64,000 nucleotides of DNA from Lyophyllum atratum (GCA_014905825.1 JACGCN010000026.1:434001-498000), one strand, 5' to 3'. Shown: positions 46,234-59,821, counted from the stretch's first letter. Numbers and translations: made by a program. The notes: generated by a model not told the origin, from the letters alone.

Positions 46234-49008
46234 ATGCCGATTTTGCCTCAAGTGCAGATCGCGAACATCTATGGGGGCTCATTCACCGACGTTCAGGGAA
46301 ACGCGTATAGCTACCAGACAGGCGGAGACATATCGATTCACCAAGTGGACCCCTGTGAGCCTGCCCACTCCACGTGTATTGGCCTGACCTTATGATTTGC
46401 TCTTATGCTAGTATTTCAAGCACTATCACCAGTGACAGCGACCGGGGCAGCGTACAACTCGCAAGAACGACATCCGCCTCCAAAATGCTATCCCGGTACT
46501 CGCCCATCGATCCTCAAAGACCTTGAGGAGTGGGTTATGAGTGGTGCCACCGGTCACCGCGGAAGTGTAACGTGGCTTCATGGCCCGGCAGGCGCTGGAA
46601 AGTCAGCCGTTGCCCAAACACTATGCGAATCCAGTGCAGATCGTGGTCACCTAGCCTCAAGTTTCTTTTTCTCTCGGGGAAACGCGCATCGAGGGTCCAT
46701 AAACCGCGTCTTTCCAACTATTGCATTCCACTTAGCACTTTCAGCACCCGATCTGCGGGACCGAATAACACAGGTTGTCCACGACAACCCGCTGATTGGA
46801 CACGAGGCTATGACGCCTGACCAGGTTGAGCGTCTGATAGTCAAACCTATTCAATCAAGGGTTTCGAAGGTAACGACGTCGACACCACCATTTTTGATCG
46901 TCATTGATGGCGTGGATGAATGTACTGGTAATAACAACCAAGGCCTACTCCTAACCAACCTTGTCGACCTTATCCGCGCCCATCACCTTCCCCTGTATAT
47001 CTTAGTTGTCAGCCGACCCGAACCACACATCCTCCACTTCTTCAAAGACGTCAATATCCATGAACTCAAGGTAGTTTCGCTTCTTGGCGATCACCAGGCA
47101 CATGTAGATATATTCTCATTCCTCCGTGCCGGCTTCGACAAGATCCACGACGCAGAATGTCATTCGGACATTATGAGGCACGTTGAAAAGCCCTGGCCCC
47201 AAGATCGCATCGTCAACGACCTCGTCACAAAATCTGGTGGGTACTTCATCTACGCATCTGTAGTTCTTCGGTTCGTCGAAGAGGAATACTTCTCACCCCT
47301 CGGTCGGCTGGACAATGTGTTGCATCCATCACTGTCATCGCCCACAACTGCTTTTGCTGAGCTCGACAAGCTATACATCCAGATTCTATCCATAAGCCCA
47401 AAGCCAGTCATTCTGAAGCGCATCCTTGCTTGCGTCCTCTTACCCGTGAATACACTTTCCTCTGGGGTAACCGCATCTATGATCGAACTGCTTCTTGACC
47501 TCCGACGTGGGGAAGTCATGCTTGCCTTGCGGGGACTGCACTCACTTCTTTCCTTCGAGCAAACGAAGCCTGGGAAGGTATCCCTTGGTGCGATTGTGGT
47601 TGAGGCGGGGGAAATACAGATCAGGTCCCTCCATGCTTCCCTCGCAGATTTTGTCTTCAGTGAGGACCGCTCTGGTGTATTTTTTATTGATACTCATGCA
47701 GATGTGGCTCTCGCATCTTGGAAACGTGTCACCACTTGGTCGAATACAACATCCCAGGCAATCCGGTGTGCCCTGCTTCTATATTTCATGGGTCATTCCC
47801 GTCTCACATTTCATTTCAGAAGGTCGGCCAAACTGTACCTCCTTGATAGCCTCTATTTCCACTTTCATTCGATCCAAGACAAAGCCCAATTTCTCGCCAA
47901 GAAAACAGCGGTGAACGCCCTAACGGATATCAATCCGAACACGTGGGCTCCATTCATCCATGCATCAAATACTTGGGATATAGTAGACAAGCACAGATTA
48001 CTATGTGCCATCGAGAAATTACTGCTGGGGCTACAGGTGGTTGCAATCCAAGGATATTCAACAATTATTAATAATTTTGTTAGGTTCTTGTCCCTTCGCC
48101 TGAGGCCATCATTCGGCAAATGACTGCTCTCACCGACTTCATATTTTCTGTTCATCTTTCTTTGCAATCCCCGGGCAATATCCAATTCATCCAGCGAGTG
48201 CTGATCATATTCGGCAACATGTGGCCCGACGAGACCCACAAGCTTTGGCTGTTGAAAGCTCGAAATGTGGCAGCCTTGAACGTGTTACAACCGGAGTCGA
48301 TGCAGCATTCAAGTTGGCAGGATATCTATTTTTATCTGAACACATGGAACCCTTATGATGCTAAGCAAACCAATAAGCATGACCATGGCCGACTCTGTAC
48401 AAGACGCATCTTTGTGGATTTCATGAATGACCCAAGACGGTGTGGGGATCTGTTTGCTGACGCACGGATCCGGCATGCTCGTCTCGCCTTCTCATGTGGA
48501 CAATATCTCTTAGCGGGGGAACCACGAACAGCGACTTGGACAAATGACCAGTAAGCTGGTCTAGTGCCTGCCTTACGAGGGCAACATCTTTCTTAATCGT
48601 GACTGAGGTCGTTTGTGACTGCTGTTCTAGGCGCGATCACAGTGGCTATTATGAGAAAGGATATTTTTCAGTACATCTATTCCGAGCAACACCTGGCGAC
48701 AAGGCTCTGCTGGATCTCTTCCAGACTGTAGATATCAACAAAATATCTGGTGAGAACGCGTGATCAACGGTGCGGTGCTATCAGCAGAAAGCTCACGAGC
48801 TGATAATCAAAGCGGACGCTACGGACGGTCGCAATACCATAGCATGGGCGGTGGTCGGGTGGCTGGAGGTGAATTGTTTCCTCTCGTTACTTGGCATCCT
48901 GATTTGACTCTTTTCCATAAGCGTATTCCTGACGTCCCAGTAGATGTTCTATCACGGTGGAGGAATTTTAAACAACAGCTGGAATCCGCTGCGAAGTTAC
49001 GCCAATAG
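46234..49008 (+). CDS. NACHT-domain NTPase (fungal NLR-like), 851 aa
   Basis: Exons: 46234-46354, 46412-48036, 48084-48550, 48631-48749, 48785-49008; 2,556 nt in phase. A short N-terminal segment starts MPILPQVQIANIYGG. The P-loop is GPAGAGKS at residues 98-105, and the Walker B/NACHT box is FLIVIDGVDEC; a helical C-terminal half has no visible WD, ankyrin or TPR repeats. In fungi NACHT STAND proteins act as sensors in self/non-self recognition and cell death. The gene is followed immediately, on the opposite strand, by two related membrane-segment proteins, a possible functional link. The last exon depends on skipping an in-frame stop at 48761 by the GTGAGA donor at 48750. Confidence 0.75.
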
Positions 49009-49367
49009 CTCTGATACTAGATCTTCGGACAACCTTGTCAACTTCAAAGTCGAAAGGTAGGGAAAAGGTCATGGTGATGGTCGGATTATGTCCAATGAGC
49101 ATTTTGAACTTTTAGCACTCGCGACGTCGGTGGGTGAAGAGGAGTAGCTCGGCTCGACAAATCGCATTGCAGGAGGAGATTTAGGAGTGGACCCATGGCG
49201 AGCCAAGAAGGCTACTAGAAATTCTAGGGGACCGTTTTGAAGACGTAGAAAAAGCATCAATTGAGCAATGACCTCTGCGAGGGCGGTGACGCGTTGCAAC
49301 GTCATTTCCGGGACCTCGGGATGATATCTATTCCATTCTATCATTATGTTCATTCAGGACGTAATAG

Positions 49368-51011
49368 TTAAATGCGTTCAAAGAAGGGCGGTGCTACACT
49401 GGGCATGTCGACGGCAGCAACATAAGTATTCATAGCCGCAGAGAGAGCTATGGTGGATTCTCCAAGAATCTTAATTCTGGAAGCAAATGACTGGAAGGGC
49501 TGTGTCAACACGAGCAACTGATGTGGGAAGCTGAAGGAAGGATACGCACGCGTTTAGAAGCGGAGTCTGAGGTATTGCTCATGTTCGCTTCGAGTAAGCT
49601 GATATCATGGTGGGTCTTCGAATGAGATCAATGTATCAGACTCATCGGACAAAGAGAGAGAGGACAGTAACTAACGTCAGACCATGTTTGTGCGAATCGG
49701 TTGAGGCGGGACGCGATGTCCGTAACATCATTGACCAGAACAGCCAGAGCTTGCTGGACTTGCTGAAGCAATGAGCGGCGGTTGTTGACATCTACCGCTT
49801 CTCGATCTACCGCATTCTTCTTGTCACGAAGTTCTAGGTCACGGAAGATGAGAACCCAGTGCAGAGATATAAAAAAGAAAACAAGGCCCACCTGCTTCTT
49901 CGCGGTAAGTCACGTCGAGCGCTCTGCGGGCATCGTCAGCACTTGTGACCCCCAGACCCTAGACGTTTGCCGTTAGCCACGTAACCCAGGCGAAGTCACA
50001 AATCGCCTTTCACGTACACCTAGGATCTCGGAAATAAGCCAAGAGAATAAAGGGTTTATTCCCAGAATTTGCTTTATTCCCCTCTCGAGCTTAGCCGCCT
50101 ATGGAGACCAATGAGTGCAATTTGAGATATTTTGCAGGTTTCTCGTTTACCGTAGATTGATGCCTATTTGAATAAATGGTAAGCTGGTCATGCAATGAAT
50201 ATGAGGGAGTAAAGACCTTACCCGGCGATGTCGGCCTGCAAATTATGCATATCGCGTTGCAATTTGTCTGATCGGGCGTCGTAATCTTTTCTCTGTCCGG
50301 CTTCGAATTCTGAGAACTGGGTTTTGAAAGCCTCGACTAGACGGCGGAGATCAGTAAACCCTTGGGAAGTACTTGCGGACGAGGTCTTGATCTGATCGCC
50401 ACGAGGGTCCTGTGGAACGCATGTTTGTAAGAAACCATGGATTCGAAGCATCGGAAAATAAGACCTTGGAAAAGGCAGCAACGAGAGCTCGGTTCGCCTC
50501 CCATTGAGCTTCATCTACATTGAATTGATCGGAGACGTTTTTCTTGAAATCTAATAGGTGGTGAGTAACAGGGCAGAAAAGTGATCCATTGAACGATCAC
50601 CATTGAGGTACTGGTATGCCAATGTAGCGAGCGTAGTCGTCTCTCGGAGCAATCGAGCATAAGTCTGAAGACAGAGTATGTCGCAATCAGATATTCTTGA
50701 ATATTTGTTGGGTCGTGATAGATGAAGATCCTCACTTCGCTAAGGGTATGCCACTCTGGTTGCCATTTTCTGCCAGGCTGGTTTACATCGACCGATTGTA
50801 ACGCATTTTCCGAGCGAACGAAGGATTGGGCGACCCCAACAGCGTCGGTTCCCAGTTGACCGGGGTCGGTAGAGGGTGCAATGCCGAATATAACGCCTGG
50901 AACCAAGAGCGCATCCTGAATCGCCTTGTTGACAGATTAGGTGAGACCAGCATTCGCCTTGTTGATAGCGGCCACCAGTTCATCGACGTTGAAAGCATTG
51001 CCGAAACTCAT
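49368..51011 (-). pseudogene. Paralogue of the downstream helical membrane-segment protein, with a premature stop
   Basis: A multi-exon minus-strand gene starts at ATG 51011 and ends at TAA 49368, with introns of the usual size. Exon order, helical composition and C-terminal pattern parallel the gene at 51651-53330. Codon 25 is TAA (50937-50939), in frame with clearly coding sequence on both sides, and no acceptable intron removes it. The gene therefore appears inactivated, unless a downstream start is used. The family is long-helical and resembles alpha-helical pore-forming proteins only in general architecture; function is not established. Confidence 0.5.
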
Positions 51012-51650
51012 GTTATCTAGTTTGTGATTCTAAGCTGTGGGTGTTGGTAAAACGTCAATCGCGGCCTCCACCCTTTTATGAAGAACGCACTACTGTGTCC
51101 AGGATAGGACGCTGATTTCTTAGCATCAGGCGTAACTGGACGCATGCCTGGCCCTCGCTCTCCCCTGATTGTGTTGGGTTAACGCCTTCATGACAGGAAC
51201 CCCTCGAGGCACGCCGCACAGGGTCCGCGTACATATCTTTCCTCCAAGGAGAACTGAGAATAGAAAAGATCGCCTTCCCAGAATTCTTCACCACGGCGAA
51301 GTTTTATGCCGACAACTAAAGGAGTCGCTAGCGGAATCGAAGACGACCGGCCGGTTCCTGTTCTTCGAGAGACTGAGAACCCATGATCAGGCTAGCGGAG
51401 TACGGAGTACGTTCACGAGTTCTACTGTACTTACTCGCAGCACGGAAAGGCAGTTGTATGGGCGGTTTGGATTCACGGTAGCATTTACAAACGCGAGTAT
51501 TTAGACATGTTAGAGGCGGAGTGTGATAGCGTTATCGGTTATTCGGACTGGAGATCTCAGATCCATGATACATCCTCCCTAACCCGGCTTGCTCCCATCC
51601 TGATACAGTACACAAGTTACAGGAGCTACGATACAACGACAAAATTATCG

Positions 51651-53330
51651 TCATTTAGCGGCAGCCTTTATTCCGGAGCCGTCAATAGTTGTCGCATACA
51701 CGGCGAGGCCTCCGGCGAGTGCGGTATAGGTTGTCCTCATGAATTCGATGCGGGACTGCAAAGTCTAGCATCATATTGAGTACCATCATAGGAACAAAAA
51801 TGAAGAATCAGCCCGCAACTCACCTTGTTGGTCGCAATGTTCTGGAGATCGTAGCTCAGCAGCAAAGCAGCATCACGAGCGACCTGGATGAACAGATGGT
51901 TTAGTATTGCCCCATGATGTGAAGTTAAACGAATGAAATACATTTCCCCACATCCCACTGAAACCGTCCAGACGCCCAGAGATATTCTGAGCATCTTCCT
52001 CGCTACGTTGCAATGTGGCCTTCAGCCTAGCCAAGATTGCGAGTTCCTTGTTGAGCTCATCAACCCGGTTTTGCTTCTCGTTGCGCTCGTCTTTCGCGGC
52101 TGTTGGGACAAGTCAGCTTTACTGAAAGAAACAACGAGAACAGTATTACCATTCATCCGCTTGACGTTGACGATGATTTGGGAAAGCTCCGTAATGGCAG
52201 CTCCAATTCCCGCAATCTTGAGAACAGTAAATTCCAATACCAAGGTCATAAAGAAGGTAGAATACCAAAATACCAGCGATGACACCGGGAGCAGCGGGTC
52301 CGAGTGCGGCAATCGAGGCAATCGAAGCAATGAGAGCAAGGCCTCCAACGCCAACGGTAATCCCGAGCGCGATGCCCATTTGCTCGACCTGAAAGGAGAT
52401 AAGAATGTAAAACAAGACAAAGAAAAATACCACTTACCACTTTCTGGCATCTGCAGCGGACGAGACATGATCAAAACATCCTGTAAGGCCAGGAACGTGC
52501 TCCACTTACTCCTTGATCTCCTTGTTCAAGGCAGCAATCTCTGTATTTAAGCCAGTGATCTCGGTCGTTATCTTCGTGCCTTGGTCATCAGCAAAAGTCG
52601 AGAACTTGTGTGTGAATGTCTCCACGTCCTGCTGGAGCTCAGTAAATGCCTGGGACTGTGTTTGCCCTTTGACGATCTTTGCGCCGTTGGGGTTGGGACG
52701 CTGGGATCAAACCGCGTACGCTAAGTTTGACATACAAGAAAGGGGAAAATTGAACCTACACCCATGAACTCGGTAATATCGGCAATCTTCTCGTCTTGCG
52801 TCGATTCCGGGTCGAGGATAGTCGGGATGATCACTTCAACGAAGTCTATTGGGCAAGTGTGAGTGCGTGTGCAGTAACTGTGAAGTACCTAATATATATA
52901 TGTACCTTTGATATAACCCTCAGTCTTCGTCGCCGAGGTGCGAGAAAACCAAAGCAAGTCGGTATAGCGCTGAAAAAGACCGGTTCAGTCAGCACCTGAC
53001 ATGACACCAAACAGATAATCGCGACCGAAATACCTTCTGATATCCAGCCCAAGTCGGTGCCAGCTTCCCTATTGGGTTGCCGACCTTATCCTTGTAATCG
53101 TTCTTGTCAACGAACTCAAGGTCGTGCTTGATGCGTTCGAACGCCTGGTCCATATTGATGGCGTGCGCAGCGAGGAGCTGTGTCTCGTCGATGGTCATGC
53201 CTTCCGACTCGGAGGCCTTCTGTGCCATCGCGGAATAGACCTTCGCCGTGGTCGCGGCGGACAGCTCGCGGCCCTTCAGGGCTTCGAGCTCTTTGAGCGC
53301 AGCTTCGTATGACGGAGGAGAGGAAGTCAT
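51651..53330 (-). CDS. Helical protein with a hydrophobic double segment, possibly pore-forming-like
   Basis: Starts at ATG 53330 (MTSSPPSYEAALKELEAL) and ends at TGA 51651, split by several introns. The first 250 residues are predicted mainly helical with coiled-coil character. A hydrophobic Ala/Gly/Ile-rich stretch in the middle (around 52250-52400) is long enough for one or two membrane-crossing helices, and more amphipathic helices follow. Long helices around a central hydrophobic hairpin recall alpha-helical pore-forming proteins, but I see no diagnostic motif and the call is weak. It lies next to a NACHT gene and a broken paralogue. Exon ends were only partly resolved. Alternative: a mushroom-specific structural or vesicle protein. 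Confidence 0.5.
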
Positions 53331-55666
53331 CTTTGAATCTGGAAAGAAGGCAGGCGATAGATGGTATGGGTCTGAAGGGTCTGGACAGTAAATCAGCTCG
53401 TATTTAAGTCTGGACTTGACAGGGAGAGCGTGGTGCACGAGCTTACATCCTTTCCGATATAGCAAGATGCTTCAGAGGACACTTCGAGGTTTGCATAGTG
53501 GACGTGAAGATTCTTTGGCCATATCCCAATCCAGTCTTCAGCGGATTGCGCTCGATTCGGGAGGCGGAAACGGAAACATTCTCCGCCCGAACCTCATCGG
53601 CGCGTGTCCATGAGTAGAGGAACAAAACTGGCTAGCGTTTCGGAGGGTGTTACGGTGCCCGTGCACCATCAACGGAGGATTCATACAACGGATCGTGGCG
53701 TTCCTGATCATGAACGAGTCCATCAGTTGTGTTCAGGTTATGTCAATCAGTGAGATTGAAATCTATTTCTGTCCACAACCCATGTTTTCCGATTTCTTCA
53801 CACGGGGAGATCATGCAGGATGCATCAAGAGAAAGTCCATCAGCAAGCAGACCTGGATGTGAGAAGTATCTATCTCCGTCCAACGAGAAGTGTTTTGACT
53901 CGCTGGTCTAGGAAAACCGTCTAGGATAGATGGGGACCGCGATAGACTTTCCCCGGAGTCCTTTTTGTGGTATGATATGCTAGCACAACATGTCAATCGG
54001 ACGATCTTTATTGATATCGGTGATAGAAGGCGCATTGGAAGCTTCAAGTCAAGATCCTGGTCAGAAGACGATGTCTGTATGTCGGAGGCGTCGATTAGCC
54101 GGAAGCGAAGTATGTTCACCAGCCATTGTTGCCCAAAGGCGATGGGAAAGAGTGCCACTAGCAAATTTCGGCGGGCAAAGGGGGCCGTCTGCAGCTCGGA
54201 ATTGAGCAGCTGTCGTAAGTTCAAACCTATCAATTTTTCGTCAATTCCATCCCCTGTCGACTCAAATGTCAGCTGATAGGTACATACCAGCAAGTGCTTC
54301 ATTCTGCAGAAGGAGTCCACTCGTCATGAGTGGACTCCTGTACATTGATCGCGGCGGGTGCAGAACCAGCATATGTATATTCTCCTTCTCTCAGGCATCG
54401 AAATCTGACTGGACGCGCCCAGTATGTGTTGGGACCTTGAGAGGCTTCATGATATCTCCTTCATGCCTAAGTGATAAAACGACGCGTGAACGGGAGGGTC
54501 AGCTGAGTAGCAAGGGTGGTATCTGACGTGAACGACGCACATACCTGACCGCGCACTTGATTCTTCAGCAAGATAGGCAGAGGTTCCCTTGCTAAACAGA
54601 CAGAGAAGATTCCGTGGCATCCAGTCGAGTAAGTATGTGTTGGTCGGGAGGCGGGTTCGCTGCCTTGTGCATTGTAGGTAATACTAAATGAAAGCTCACC
54701 TGCACAGAGGTCTCCCGAAGTCACTTATTCATCTCGTAGTCGCCGTTGAAGGCCTTTGATCGTTATCCACTCCGATGATACTCGAGCTCAAATCGAGCTC
54801 ATGACTGTTATAATGAGACCACCGAGTGTGACCTTGTCACAAAGTAAATATCTCCTCCCCATGGGCGGCCAACAAAACAGTTGCGCAATCGCTCGTCTCT
54901 AGAGATCGCACATACCCATTATACATTCCCTCGCCAACTTGGAGAATGTATGCGAACTGTCATCGGTAAGAAAATATAGCGCATTCGTTGCCTGTAGCCT
55001 AGAACATTTTCATGGACCTCACTGCCAACTCCGTGAAGCACCCTGCCAGTGATTTTGGGTACCCCAAGTCTCTATAGGATGCTAGGCGGGTATATTCCAC
55101 GCATTTCTCTGAACACTAATTGGAAAGATGGGACTGCGTCGCAGTCCCGTTCGTAGGTAGAACCTCTGTGATTGCCCAGGGTGCCCCCCCGATAGCTTTC
55201 ACAGGTGCATATTACACTACTTCTCCACTGACACTTCTTAATAGACGTCCAGGGCCCCAATAATATCATAAGTACCAGCAATACAAACCAAATCTGTAAA
55301 TCTGATTCGGCAAGGGGTAGTCCTTGTTCATGTCGTTGATATGCTATAGTATCAGTCCTTCAGCACAACCCCTTCATGGCGCTCGCCACACAGAACCATT
55401 CAAATTCCGAGCAGGACAGGCCAGACAGGGTACGCTTGGTGAATTAGCAGGACAGCATGTACTACGAGGTGAATGGTCCGGGGGCGGGGGGAATGTAGGT
55501 AGCCTGAGTCTTTCTTCGTTATGGGAGGATAGTAGCTATCTGTAGTGGAGGGACAGCGATGACAGTATATATATGTAAAGGGAGGAACGTAGGAAGCGTC
55601 CGGGGGTGGAGGGGGGGATCTTCGATCATAAGATCTAGTATGGAGTACAGAACACCAACAAAACAC
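53331..55666. other. Mostly unassigned; a possible small multi-exon gene on the minus strand near 54290-54722
   Basis: From ATG 54722 the minus strand reads MTSGDLCAG, a plausible GTGAGC intron, then GIFSVCLAREPLPILLKNQV and a GTATGT donor. Later pieces near 54460-54300 could be further short exons, but no complete reading was reached. The longer minus frame at 53811-54320 has no motif. Other stretches show nothing. Confidence 0.25.
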
Positions 55667-57984
55667 TCAATATTCAGTCTTCTCCGGGTCATCGAACCCC
55701 TCAACCGATACATTCCACCTCCACCTCCCCTCCAAAAATCCCGTCGCCGTATCCTCCAACACAATATCATTCCTTTTCTGCACATACACCTACACACCAA
55801 CCCAACCATAAGTCCCTCCCAAAGCCAAAAAAAGCCAAAAAAGGAAAACACATACAGTCTTATCCGTGACCTTCTGCCGCAGAATCGGTATATTCTCCGC
55901 CTCGAGGGGCGATTCCAGCAGCTCTGAAAGATCCTCAACGGCTTTCTCCAAGTCGCTGTACCAAAAACCAAAGTCACGCAAAAGTCAGGTTGAGGTGGGG
56001 GGAGTGGCGTACCGCTGGTTATCTTCGAACAGCTCCTTCTCGTTTCCTTTGGCGAGGTAGTATGCCATGGAGTACGTCCACTTCAGGGTCGTCCGGCACT
56101 TCTCTACCTCTTCCACGGCCTTCTTCATGAATTGGACCTAGCGCGTCGAACGACACCATGTCAGCACATTGAATTGAATGATCCCCAGCCGAAGGTACCG
56201 ACCTCGATCCAGGTAAGCGCAGACGTGATCTGCATATCCTCCATCTTCTTCTCCGTCTTGGAGTACAGCTCCACCGAGAGCTTTGCGGATTGTTCATGGT
56301 TCGCCCAGCGGTTGTAGTACTGGAAGAGGGGGGAGAGCGTGAGTAGTTAGGTGGGGGGGGGAGTCAGAGGATGTTGGATGGCACGCACGTGGAGATACCG
56401 TTCGAGGGAGGCCCGACTCCTGCTTTGCGCATCGCGTGCTTCGATGCCGCCCTTTTCGTCGAATCGATTACACGAGTACCACGCGGTGCCGTGCTCCGCC
56501 CACGGGCCTTTGCGACGAGTCAGAACTACTTCGCGGAAGAGGGAACACCGAACGCACCCATGCACACCCAGCAGAAATCATTCTTGCACTTCTTACACGT
56601 CATATGGCTTTCCAAAAAAAAAACACTCAAAAACCGCACTCAAAACGGAAAGACCAGAGATCAACGACGTACTTGCATCCCCCATTCTTCTCAATAGTGC
56701 TCATACACTGCGGACACTCCTTCGTATTGCTCTTGATCCAATTCGCAGTCTCACTATCATCCCTGCACTTCTTCAGCCACATCCTCGCCACCCCACACAC
56801 CACCGGCCGATGGTCGCTCTCAATCGGGCACCCAAAGCAAAACTTGTGCTCCTTGCTCGCAAGCCCCACCCCCAGCTGCTGGCTCTGGCTCATCTGCGCC
56901 GCTTCGCCGATCCCGCGCGCCCCGCACGACACGGTGGGTACGACACTTGTTAGACTCATCTTGGACGCGGCGGCGGGGCACGAGACGGTGTTGGTGCAGG
57001 AGGGGTAGGGGCAGTACTTGAGGCTCGGGTTCGAGGCGACGAAGTGCCGCACCAGCAGCTCCTGGAAGCGCGCCCACGTCGCGGCGTTCTCCACCTCCTC
57101 CGCCGGATCGCCGACGGGCTCGGCGTTGAGCATGAGAAGGGAGCAGATGAAGGGGTCGGGCGCGACGAGGGCACAGCCCTCGGCCATGCACCGGATGGCA
57201 TGCTCGGCTTCGTCGTTGATTTTGGAGCTGGCGTAGGCGGTCCAGCACCCAGAGCAGAATGTGTGTTCGCAGTCGAGGGAGAGGGGGTTGAGGTTTGGGG
57301 AGTCGTCGTAGCAGATCGGGCAGACGAAGGGTGTGGGTTTATTGGGTTTGGAGGATTTCGGCGCCGTGGGAGTGGTAGAGGGCGGTTTCGGGGACTTGGA
57401 GCCCGAGGCGAGGCCGAGGAGTTTGCTTGAAGAGCGTGTTGGGCGTCTGCTGCCGGATTGATTGTTACTGGTAGAGGAAGAGTGGGATCGGTGCGGTGCG
57501 GGGGGTGAGGGGGGCTCCTCGACGGTAACACCGGCGGCTACGAGGACCTTGGTGGGATTGTCCATGTATTTCTCAATCAGGCGCTCTTTGTTCCAGGACA
57601 TGTGCCGCAGCAGAAGTGCCGCTGTACTCCCCTGTAGTGCGAGGTCGTCCTCGTAGCATTAAACAGGTATAAATTCCACTCACGTCTACCCCGAATATAC
57701 CACATATGTGGTCTATGTCTGACTGCATGAGCTTCACGACATCCTTTTGGCTCAGAGACTCATAGTCGACCTCGTATGATTTCCGCTTGCTCTTCGGGGC
57801 GACTTTGAAGTCATCAATGTAGGCATCCATGTCCATATCGTCCTCGTCCTCTGAAAGAGCTGTTAGTATTGCAGACACGAGGCAAGGGAAGCAGCGTCTG
57901 ACCGTCCTGGGTTCCATCTATCATGTCCTCATCGTCGACGTAATAGTCTTCATCGTCATCAGAGATCTCGTAGTCGGACGACAT
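55667..57984 (-). CDS. Ariadne-type RBR E3 ubiquitin ligase, 613 aa
   Basis: Nine exons on the minus strand: 57984-57903, 57850-57684, 57631-56673, 56607-56558, 56507-56389, 56319-56203, 56137-56013, 55955-55856, 55789-55667; 1,842 nt in phase. The acidic N-terminus ([13 protein letters not shown]) and UBA-like region precede RING1 (from C187, FVCPICYDD ... [10 protein letters not shown]). The IBR follows (YCPYPSCTN ... KFCFGC), then RING2 ([20 protein letters not shown] ... FCWVCMG). The catalytic Cys should be C402 (GGCNHM), by analogy with human HHARI. The Ariadne helical domain follows ([13 protein letters not shown], [21 protein letters not shown]). The enzyme takes ubiquitin from an E2 and passes it via C402, typically with cullin complexes. 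The Ser/Pro linker between UBA-like region and RING1 is long. Confidence 0.88.
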
Positions 57985-59738
57985 TGTAGTGAGGGCGTAG
58001 AGTGAGCGTTGTGTGGTAAAGAAATGCTGAGCAGATCGATGGGTAGGTGGTCAGAGGAAAGCTGACTGGGCTGCTCCCGCCGTTGAAGATAAAGCCGACC
58101 CACGTGACGGTTACTGAAAGCGGTGGCATTTGGCGATGACTTGGTACGCGTCAAGTCAGATCACTGTTAACCTTCTCGCAGCGGTGACCTGCAACTGTAC
58201 ACGTCAACTGGGGGATATTGGAATTTATGCCAAGGCAATCAACTACCATCATAGCTCAACATTGTGCTATGTTGCGAGTAAGTCACGTAGAACGAGGGGC
58301 AGTGTTCAACTTTAATCGAGTACATCGCTTCGAATATAGGATATGGCTGTTTTGACACTTACAGCGCATTTTGGGTCAACCTTCTGGTGTGGAAGTTCTC
58401 GTCTATGTCGGCCCTGCCAACCTGTACTTAACACGCTTGGCAAAGCAGGAGCGCCAACAAATGGTAGATCGCCACATCAGTGTATCGACATCCCTACTCA
58501 GTTAACTAACATTCTCGCCCATAGATGCCGCAATTTGACGCCCACCATGACCTTCGCCCAAAACATGTTGTGCTGGTGGCTGCTGGTGGTCGTAAATTGG
58601 CATGACGAAATTTATTATCGCACACGTGCGACATCTTCTGGTCCAAGCAGAGCCAAGCAGCGTCAATTTTTCGGCTGTTCTAAATTGGGCATGATGTTAT
58701 TTTTGAACTCGCGACTCTCTGCCACACAGCCTCGCCACATAACCACAACCACCATGACTAGTCGCACTTCCCATGGAAACAAACGCACTTGCCTCTTCTT
58801 CAGAACCCGATAGGACGAACATGTATGGTCGGAACGCGAAGCAGCTCTTATGGGTCGCTTTCCCAGATAGGGGAACAATGGGGCTTTGGAACATGGCAGG
58901 TAAAATGCGCATGCGACTCGCTGCATAGCTATATGCACCTCTTCATCCACAGAGACCTGAGATATTAGGGACCGCGGACGCCTCTCATGCCATGGGGTTT
59001 CTACAGCTCCGAGGAGTCGAGGACTCAATGACGACAGGCCGCCATTCTTCGAAACACTTTATATTCCCCGCCGTTCTATTGCAGCCCATTCAGCTCGTGG
59101 TTTCTCAGTGGTGCTTGGTTTGTGGCAGAAGCAAAACACCATGATCATTGGGGATGTCTTGGTACGCATGGCTTTCATCGTCTCCATGTCTCTGCTAGGC
59201 CCTCCATTTCAACCGAGTCGCGGGCCAGCCTGTCTACCTGCACGATAAGCTTACTGTCGAATAGGCTCAACGCATATGAGACATCTGGCTCGTACAGCCC
59301 CTTGGGGGCGGGGCAACAACTGGGGCTCCGAGCTTGAAGACGTGGACCAGACCTGTTGCGTGCCACCTGTCCCCTGTCACCTACCGAGCCTACGCACCCG
59401 TCTGTCTGCAGGCCTCTCCTGCAGTCTCATGGATCGCCAACGGCTTCTGAAGGTCTGATCAGCTTCGTCATTACTTGGACACTCCCTTTTCTGGTCGTTG
59501 CCCTACAGATACGATACGCAACGCAGTGCTTTTGGGCCATTATCCAGCCTGGGGTAACTTGGCGCTAGCATAATCTCTACCACGACGCCCTATCCTCCCG
59601 AGCGTCTCAGTCGCCACATCTTGGCTTTTCTCCTGGTCTGAAACTTTCGACGAACGGCGAGGTGGCGCTCCTCCTGGCTGTGTTCCGCCCTCTTTCAGCC
59701 ACGCGACGTTCAGTGACGTCACCATCCACATGACCCTG
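57985..59738. other. No supported gene
   Basis: Several open frames on both strands (for example 58343-58813 plus) without motifs or splice partners. It contains the promoters of the Ariadne gene and of the gene at 59859. Confidence 0.35.
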
Positions 59739-59821
59739 ACGCGTTTGACGCGTCCGTTGACACGCGGAGTTGATCGAAATCCAGCTCCGCTTGAAAACGC
59801 GTTTACCAGAAATTAACGCGT
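59739..59821 (+). promoter_or_regulatory. Cluster of four MluI cell-cycle boxes (ACGCGT)
   Basis: ACGCGT occurs at 59739, 59748, 59797 and 59816, within 83 bp and 38-120 bp upstream of the start codon at 59859. This is the binding core of the MBF (Mbp1/Swi6) complex that drives G1/S transcription in fungi. The clustering suggests cell-cycle control of the downstream gene. Confidence 0.65.
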
